A DNA stretch of 64,000 bases from Citrus sinensis (lineage: Eukaryota; Streptophyta; Magnoliopsida; Sapindales; Rutaceae), in the NCBI RefSeq assembly GCF_022201045.2, contig NC_068556.1:23665501-23729500 (forward strand), given 5' to 3'. Position numbers and translations under genes: made by a program. Below, in pieces: positions 57,612 through 64,000 of this stretch; within the stretch, counting starts at the first letter, position 1; the number at the start of each line of letters is the position of its first letter. The notes below the pieces were generated by a model that made no database searches, was not told where the DNA came from, and worked only from the letters and a program-made list of their open reading frames with translations.

Positions 57612-58720
57612 GTCTTAACCACACTCAAATTTATAAAAATGGAGCGTAGCTAATTGATAACGGTAACAAATACCAAACCTGACTTCAGAGAATTGAAAGC
57701 CCACATGTCAAAAGCTTTAAGTATGAATGGTAATGGAAATAAAACGTAGAAACGTTTGAATTGAAAGCTGCAACACAAAAATCCATACATTATGGCTGCT
57801 AAGGGCTAATTTTGATGACATAGCAAGCCAGAGAGTAGAGAATTTTGTTGCGTATTAGGGCCAGCCAAGCCCACGTGTTAGCTTGCGTCTTCTTGACGTC
57901 TACCTCCTGTTTTCGCCACAACAAGGATGAAACTAATCACTTGTGAGAACACGTCTACAAGTCAAGCCCCACAATCATGACCGTGGTGTAAATTACACAC
58001 AAATTGTAATTTACAATCTACCATGTTATGTTACTTATAAAGCAGTGGTTAAATTGTGTTAACTCTTTAATAGATTATTGATAATAATTATTAGAACAAA
58101 TGTAGACTTAATATTTATTTTTATAATCGTATAGTCATTATCAAAATTTTATTGTGAAGCTGATCTAACTTATCTAAATCTTGTCTCTCTCCTTTATAGA
58201 GAGTCTAAATATATACATACAATCAAACAATAAAACCATGATCATGATGTGTTCATAATTTTTTGTAAATATTAAAAAATTAGATTTTACCTCATCTATA
58301 ATTAGTTACCTGAAATAAATGAGTTTTGAAGGGACTCCCAACTTTCACCAACCAGCCAATAGTTTAGGCGGCCGGCAGTATCTTTCCTTAAAAACTTCAC
58401 AAAATTTACCCTAATTCCACTTGATTAACTTAAACCAACCCTTAATTACGCGGCTCTTTTCGAAGTTGCTGCCCTCAGTTAAAGTAAAGTAGTAAACGTG
58501 TCGGTGTCATCTTTTAGAAATTGAAGGCTCCTCCTTTTAAACCCTCGTTTTTAAAATACCCTTTTTCTTGCATAAAGGATGCCGTGTACAGTGTATAGTC
58601 ATTTGAGCTTGTATTAATATTTAAGTAGTATAATGTAGCATCAACCAATCATAACGAAACCCACACCCACACAACTACAGGCCAGCGCCTCTTTATCGTC
58701 ACTATCACTACTATATCTGC
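57612..58720. other. Intergenic region upstream of the extensin-like gene
   Basis: No supported exon. The last 150 bases become pyrimidine-rich and likely form the promoter and leader of the gene at 58861. Confidence 0.4.
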
Positions 58721-58723
58721 TCA

Positions 58724-58850
58724 TTTCTCTTTCTCTCTCTTTCTCTCAGCCATTTCTTATCGGCCTCTCTCTTTTATCTCCTCCTAAGAAAAAAATTCCG
58801 TCAAAAATCCCTCCTCCTCCTCCTCCTTCTTCTTCTTCTACATTTCAATT
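58724..58850 (+). promoter_or_regulatory. Pyrimidine-rich leader (Y patch)
   Basis: CTCATTTCTCTTTCTCTCTC and later CCTCCTCCTCCTCC/TTCTTCTTCTTC runs directly precede the start codon at 58861. CT-rich 5' leaders are common at plant core promoters and may raise expression. Confidence 0.45.
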
Positions 58851-58860
58851 TTCACAAACA

Positions 58861-59436
58861 ATGAAAAGTTCACGCATACTCAGCTTCTCTTTCTTTTATA
58901 TTTTCTTTTTACTACAAGAACACTTGGCCTTAGGCGCTAATGTGACAACAACAACAACAAAGTACCAGATCGAATGCACAATGTGTTCATCATGTGACAA
59001 CCCATGTCAGCCAGACCCGTCACCCCCGCCGCCATCACCATCACCACCACCACCATCGCCGCCACCGGCTTCCTCCTCCCCAAACTGCCCACCACCACCA
59101 TCACCACCCTCCAGCTCCGGTGGTGGTAGTGGTGGGTCATATTATTACTCACCACCCCCACCTTCAAGCCCTTCTTCCTCCTACTCATCACCACCACCGC
59201 CGTCCAACGGCAACGGCAATGGAAACGGCGGCATTGGTGGGCTGTATTTTCCACCGCCCAATAGGGGAAATTACCCTACACCCCCTCCACCAAACCCTAT
59301 TGTGCCCTACTTCCCATACTATTATTACAGTCCCCCTCCTCCTTCTAAGTCGTCATCATCACCAACTTCAGTTTCTTTACAAACATTACATCGTTGCACT
59401 CTTGGCTTTGCTCTTGTTTTGTTGCTTATGTGGTGA
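58861..59436 (+). CDS. Proline-rich extensin-like cell-wall protein, 191 aa
   Basis: A single exon from ATG 58861 to TGA. The signal peptide MKSSRILSFSFFYIFFLLQE runs to about residue 26 (..LALGA). A short Cys motif follows (ECTMCSSCDNPCQP), then a Pro/Ser core with repeated SPPPP blocks and Tyr-rich YYYSPPPP motifs typical of extensins (Pro is a hydroxylation and arabinosylation target, Tyr a cross-link site). A Gly/Asn linker (NGNGNGNGGIGG) divides two such parts. The C-terminus LHRCTLGFALVLLLMW is hydrophobic and could be a GPI-anchor signal. It is expected at the wall or outer membrane as a structural or adhesive protein. It is short for an extensin, so extensin-like or hybrid Pro-rich protein is safer. 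The frame was chosen by signal peptide; the other long frames here are repeat shadows. Confidence 0.85.
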   Translation: MKSSRILSFSFFYIFFLLQEHLALGANVTTTTTKYQIECTMCSSCDNPCQPDPSPPPPSPSPPPPSPPPASSSPNCPPPPSPPSSSGGGSGGSYYYSPPPPSSPSSSYSSPPPPSNGNGNGNGGIGGLYFPPPNRGNYPTPPPPNPIVPYFPYYYYSPPPPSKSSSSPTSVSLQTLHRCTLGFALVLLLMW

Positions 59437-59439
59437 TCA

Positions 59440-60780
59440 TGCGAACTGAAAAAAAAGAAAGAAAGAAAGATCAATTAAGTGAAAAAAAAAGGTAATAATG
59501 TGGCAGCAGATTTGCAGATCCGGGGTGTTGTGAGAGGAAGTGATCGAGAACAACTTCAATAGCACTTTCTTTTTTGCTTTTAGGCAGCTTTCTTCGAAGG
59601 TCAAAGGCACTATCTTTCTCTTTCTCTTTTCCCCTGTCTTCTTTATCTCTTTACTTACACTGTAGATGTCGTGAATGATCTGTAAAATTTGTGTTGACAG
59701 ATTTGTATGTAATTTTGTTCCATTATTAATTGTTAGTGGTAATTATCAATTTTTAATTAATAAAAGAAATTAGCGTCGTTTATGCCAATGATTACGCTCG
59801 AATAATTTTTTTTTTTTAATGTCTAGCTATTTATTATATATATTTATATAAACATGCATATTACACAGATAGGCGCCATAGCTTTGGTAAATGCCATGAT
59901 TGTCGGTGGATAGATTGCAGTAATTGCTTAGCTTCAATTATTTGATTTGCCCATTTGCTTCATGGACCGCCCACCTCCTCTTGTTCACTAACTTTTCTTT
60001 ATTATTAAATTATTACTATATACTTAATGAGCTATTTTTTTTTTGGAATGAAAATATTTAGTGAACTATTTTGCTCACGTTCTGGTTAACGGTATTATTA
60101 TTAGGTGACGTTGATTAATTTATAATTTAATATTATTTGCATAGTATTACAAGATTAAGATACATTTGTACTTATTCATTATATAGTAATCGAAATTATT
60201 CAATGGATATTCTTATAGAAGATATTCATTTACTAGTCAACTTTTATTTCACATGCGTCCAGTGCACACAAGATATTTGAATGCATAATTCATATACTTT
60301 TTTTTAATTATAATCACATGTATCCATATTTTCCACTTTGGTTAGATGGATAATACAACGAATTTTATTTGGCACACATTAATAAAAGCACACCCTGTCA
60401 TTATTGGACGCTATAAGCTTTGAAAACTTGGTAAGGGCTGAAAGCATCCTTCTTGAACAGAGGGAAGGCGACTACCGCTAACCTCATCATGATGTGATGA
60501 CGTGGTGACATGTGGGCTGCTGGGTATAATCAGGTAGAGTAAGGAGCTTTAGGCTAAGGTAAGCACGCACCAATCAGAAGACTTAGAGCTCTGGAAGAGT
60601 GGAAGGTCTGCTTTCGTGGACTGACACAGGATTCTGACTGGCCAGTAACATATCTTTTCTAATGAATCGTTGACCACCAGAATCCTACTCCCTGTTCCTG
60701 GAAACTTAAGCAAGAGATGAATTTATTATTATAGATAATACAAAGCCAAAATTCAAGCGAAGCCCAAAACCCAATACGTC
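59440..60780. other. 3' region of the extensin-like gene and spacer
   Basis: A likely poly(A) signal AATAAA lies at about 59759-59764. A stretch at about 60400-60680 is clearly less AT-rich than its surroundings but has no long open frame; its nature is unknown. Confidence 0.4.
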
Positions 60781-60784
60781 CATG

Positions 60785-61385
60785 TAATTTAATTTTTAAA
60801 ATATATAAAAATTCGTTTAGCTCTTATATTTTGAAGTTTGTGTTCGTTTAGACTTTATATTTTTTAAAATACCTTAAATCATCACTATTTACTATCATTA
60901 AATTATTGACACTCTTATCATTATCTTTTGTTCATTTTAACTTATTTTTACAATATTACTCTATTATAATAATTTTTTAGACATTATTAAAAAATAAATA
61001 AATTACCAATTTAACACCAATATATATATATATATATATATATATTAATTTTTGTGGAACACTCTTTTAAGTTAAAATATTAATTTTTTTAAAAAAATTG
61101 ATAATGTAATTTTTTACAATATTAATTTTTTAGACATACGTGAGTTTCTACAAAAATTAATATATACAATTTTATTTTTGATAATCTAATTTTTTATTAA
61201 TATCCAAAAAAGAAACATTATTGTAAGAGTGTAATATTGTAAAAATAAGTTAAAAAGAATAAAAAATAATGGCATGAGTGTCAATATTTAGCAGTAGAGA
61301 CGTTTGAGGTGTTTTAAAAAATATAGGGATTACATGAACACTAACATCATAATATAAGGACTAAATAAACTTTTACCCTTTTAAA
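60785..61385. mobile_element. Foldback element of about 600 bp with long inverted arms
   Basis: The left arm (about 60785-60960, with TTTAGCTCTTATATTTTGAAG and ATTGACACTCTTATCATTATC) matches the inverse of the right arm (about 61210-61385). The arms are about 175 bases long and diverged. A TA microsatellite sits in the middle (61019-61046). Class is uncertain; long arms suggest a Mutator-like or foldback type. Confidence 0.6.
61019..61046 (+). repeat. (TA)n microsatellite
   Basis: About 14 TA units. Confidence 0.9.
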
Positions 61386-61795
61386 ATTTTAAAAATTAAA
61401 TATCAATTACATGTTTGTTAGTATTTATTAGACCAAATATATTATCTACTATTGTCAGGGGAAAAAGAAAAATTTCAAACTTTTAGTTTGTCTGGATAAG
61501 CTTTTTGCCCCTTTTTTTTTTTCAATGATTAATAATGAGTTTTCCATTGACGTTCAGATTAAGTTTTTCACTAGATCTAAAAAATTAAAACAGGATAAAA
61601 GACAAAAAAAAAGGACAAAAAGATATTAATCGTATCAACAAATTATCATTTGTGAGATTTATGTTTATAAAAATTTTGATTTTGTAAAAAGTGCAATAAA
61701 AGATCCACACACCCAAGGTCTTAAATTTGGAGTATATGCATTAGTCTTAATTAGTTAATGGTACATTTATATATTATTAAAGTAATTAAAATTTT

Positions 61796-62060
61796 ATTTG
61801 GTATTGAGATTAAGCAGTTATAAATTTTAAATTATATTAGTAATTTTTATGTTATTGTGGCTTAGAAGTTGAGAAAATTTGATTCACTACTTGTATGATG
61901 AAAAATAAAAAATACTTTTATTATTTTTATTAAAATTATTATTTAAGAATTATGTTTACCATATACTATTAATTATTATTTCATAATTATAATTTTTTTC
62001 AACAATATATTAATACTAGATAACATTATGTCCAATTATCTGTCATTATGCTGTCTAAGT
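61796..62060. mobile_element. MITE, family M, copy 3 (inverted)
   Basis: Starts TTATTTGGTATTGAGATTAAGC; the body matches the other family members in the opposite orientation (AATTATTATTTAAGAATTATG, ATTATTATTTCATAATTATAA). Ends are worn. Confidence 0.65.
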
Positions 62061-62099
62061 GTTTTTTTTTTTTTTCCTTCAAATTAATAATAACTCAGT

Positions 62100-62930
62100 G
62101 GTGGCAAAACCAAAAAGGCAAACTTTCTCCATAATTCAATGGGAAGAATAAAAAGAAAAGTGTATTGTCTTTCTTATGCAAATGGGTCCAATTTTTCCTC
62201 CTAAAATTGAATGTGTCGATCTTTGATCATATGAATGAGCTTCGAGATCAAAATAATTTGGGCACTAAACTCCAACTATGCAAGGCAACTACCATACCAT
62301 GTGCCCAAAATCGAAGCTACCTAATTGTTTCTCAAGATTTGCCAAATTGCTGGCACATTTCAATTGTGAAAATAAAAAACTAAAAATTGAAAGAAGAATT
62401 TTTATTTATTTATCTTGGTTTACACAAGCAGCCTGGAGATAGTGTAGGGACAATTATTTGAATTCCTTTTTATTTGTTTTAATTAATTTTTAAGGTGAGA
62501 TGTCATGGGGACAAAATTATTAGCTGGACTCCACGTAATTGTGTGGGTGGTGGGGGCACAAATTATTCTCTAGAGATATTGTTGTAGTTTTTTTTTTCAT
62601 AAAATTAAAATATGTGAATAAGAACCAAAAGTCCGAAAGAAAATATATAGAATTATGGTTAGTTTAATTCAATTATTAATATTCTCTAAATTAAATTGGT
62701 TAAGCTTAAATAGTTCATAATTTGCACGAATTCCCATGCAAATTGTGAGCCACAAAATTATTCATGCATGATTTTGATTATGTGGCCGGCTGCCAGCATA
62801 AGTTCACGTTACGGGTTGCAATGCTGACCACGAGCTGAAAGTTCGACTTCATAAAGTAATGACTTAGCTTGCCACGTTGCCACGTCATTATGCGCTATAG
62901 TTGCTGTATGACTTCTTTTTTTTTTTTCTT
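62100..62930. other. Intergenic region
   Basis: No supported exon or element. Confidence 0.4.
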
Positions 62931-62933
62931 TTT

Positions 62934-63185
62934 TGTGTGTTTGAGATTGAAGTATTATAATTTTAATTATTGTGGAAAAAAATTATAATTATGAAATAAA
63001 AATTAGTAATATATAGTAAATATAAATTTTAAATAATAATTTTGATGAAATTATTAAAGATATAATAGATTTTCTATTATATAAATGAAAAATCATATCA
63101 ATATAACTTTTGAGTTAAAGCAGTTAGTGTTTATTAAATATTTAACTGCTGTAATTTTTATCCAATCTCAATCTCAAACGCACCC
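62934..63185. mobile_element. MITE, family M, copy 4 (best preserved)
   Basis: Terminal inverted repeats GTGTGTTTGAGATTGAAG and (inverted right end) GGTGCGTTTGAGATTGAGA. The body is AT-rich and about 250 bases long. The GxGTGCGTTTG-type end is typical of PIF/Harbinger MITEs. Confidence 0.8.
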
Positions 63186-63189
63186 TGAA

Positions 63190-64000
63190 TATTCTTAATT
63201 TTAACGTCGTTTACACATCATTATGGATTTTATTTTCACACTCATTCGATAATTTCTGGTACTTTATATACTAAATTAAAATTTCTTTTTTAATAATTGC
63301 TTTGTAAGGTAAATTTAGAGGTAGTTCAATGAATTTAATTATGATGTAATATAATGTGTGTCATTGCTACTAAATTTCTTAACGGAGTTTGAAAACTCCG
63401 AAAACTTTGGTTGTCACCGGTGAGTGGTCCATTTCTTCATAAATTCCCAATAACTACCCACCACATTCATTTATGATCGGGGGTACTTATGGGCATTATG
63501 ATGTTGGGTCAGACCCATCTTCAATGTTGCTAATTTCGAGACACTACAGGGCCCAATCTGGATCTTCAGGCTTCTATAAGCCCCACGGCCGTGTTCGCTT
63601 CACAATGTTGGGGCTAGAAGATCCTAACCCAAGAAGAAGAAGAAGAATGTTATTTTGCATTTCAGCAATTAATACAATGCACTGGTTCAACTATTTATCT
63701 AAAACCCAGAACGGTTCAGATGTACTTGAAAACATGTGAAGTAATTAATGAGTTCAATTTGGTTTCAAGTGGTGCTTGACCACTGAGTCAATTTACTGGT
63801 TATTATTTGTTATATCATGCATTTTTCTTTCAATTTATTTGTATGCACCCTCCATGACGGCAGCTATTGGATTTGGCCTGCTCCCAAACGTAGAAATGTG
63901 GCGCCATATGAAAATGACTGCTACATATCATTTGAACACATGCTCGCCAATATTTAGTGTCTTTTATTTGTTCAAACAAAAGTTTTGACTACACTATCGA
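63190..64000. other. Window end, no supported gene
   Basis: Open stretches at 63473-63739 and 63776-63988 do not resemble a known family and lack gene-like context. They could be exons of a gene continuing beyond the window, but I see no evidence for that. Confidence 0.35.

Noticed and set aside
58937..59449. His-rich and Arg/Val-rich open frames overlapping the extensin-like gene
   Set aside because: Out-of-frame and antisense readings of the CCA/CCT-rich repeat core.

Overview
This is nuclear DNA of a flowering plant, almost certainly a eudicot. The evidence is AT-rich sequence, intron-containing genes (type-B response regulators, Di19, COBRA-like, the organelle exonuclease DPD1, DUF789, PR-10), NBS-LRR debris and plant-type MITEs, SINE and LINE pieces. 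Protein wording suggests a rosid such as Citrus, but that is an impression and was not tested by search. No bacterial, viral or CRISPR feature was seen. Most predicted ORFs are shadows, so gene models below were built by joining exons at splice sites and checking that phase closes.

Left part (1-19.6 kb): the 5' end of a PR-10/Bet v 1 gene (minus, cut by the window edge); a decayed CC-NBS-LRR gene (minus); a complete six-exon DUF789 gene (plus, 411 aa, one GC-AG intron); a small two-exon gene of unknown function (minus, 50 aa); a repeat element carrying a 121-bp tandem array rich in AACGGTT/AACCGTT; a complete five-exon Di19 zinc-finger gene (minus, 223 aa) with a textbook U12-type AT-AC intron; and a tRNA-Thr(AGU).

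Centre (19.6-46 kb): a segmental-duplication cluster. The order is intact DPD1 (minus), type-B ARR copy A (plus, truncated), ARR copy B (plus, pseudogene), DPD1 pseudogene (minus), then ARR copy C (plus, complete, 680 aa). Copy A keeps an open frame and good splice sites, but the receiver phosphoacceptor Asp is Glu and the C-terminal activation region is replaced where exon 5 runs into a second copy of intron 1. Copy B carries a SINE in intron 1, a lost basic segment, a frameshift, and a PIF/Harbinger-like element in exon 5. Another repeated block (about 31.6-32.5 kb and 35.9-37.8 kb) and a 5'-truncated LINE add to the mosaic. A non-autonomous Mutator-like element lies between A and B.

Right part (46-64 kb): a two-exon COBRA-like GPI-anchored protein (minus, 648 aa), a candidate 58-aa gene with a TATA box (minus), and a proline-rich extensin-like cell-wall protein (plus, 191 aa). 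The rest is AT-rich intergenic sequence with several foldback/MITE elements, including a four-copy family also present at 36.5 kb.

Functional themes are cytokinin phosphorelay output (ARR cluster), organelle DNA degradation (DPD1), stress transcription (Di19, PR-10, NBS-LRR remnant) and cell-wall assembly (COBRA-like, extensin-like). Plant genes are transcribed singly, so the neighbourhoods reflect duplication history and not operons.
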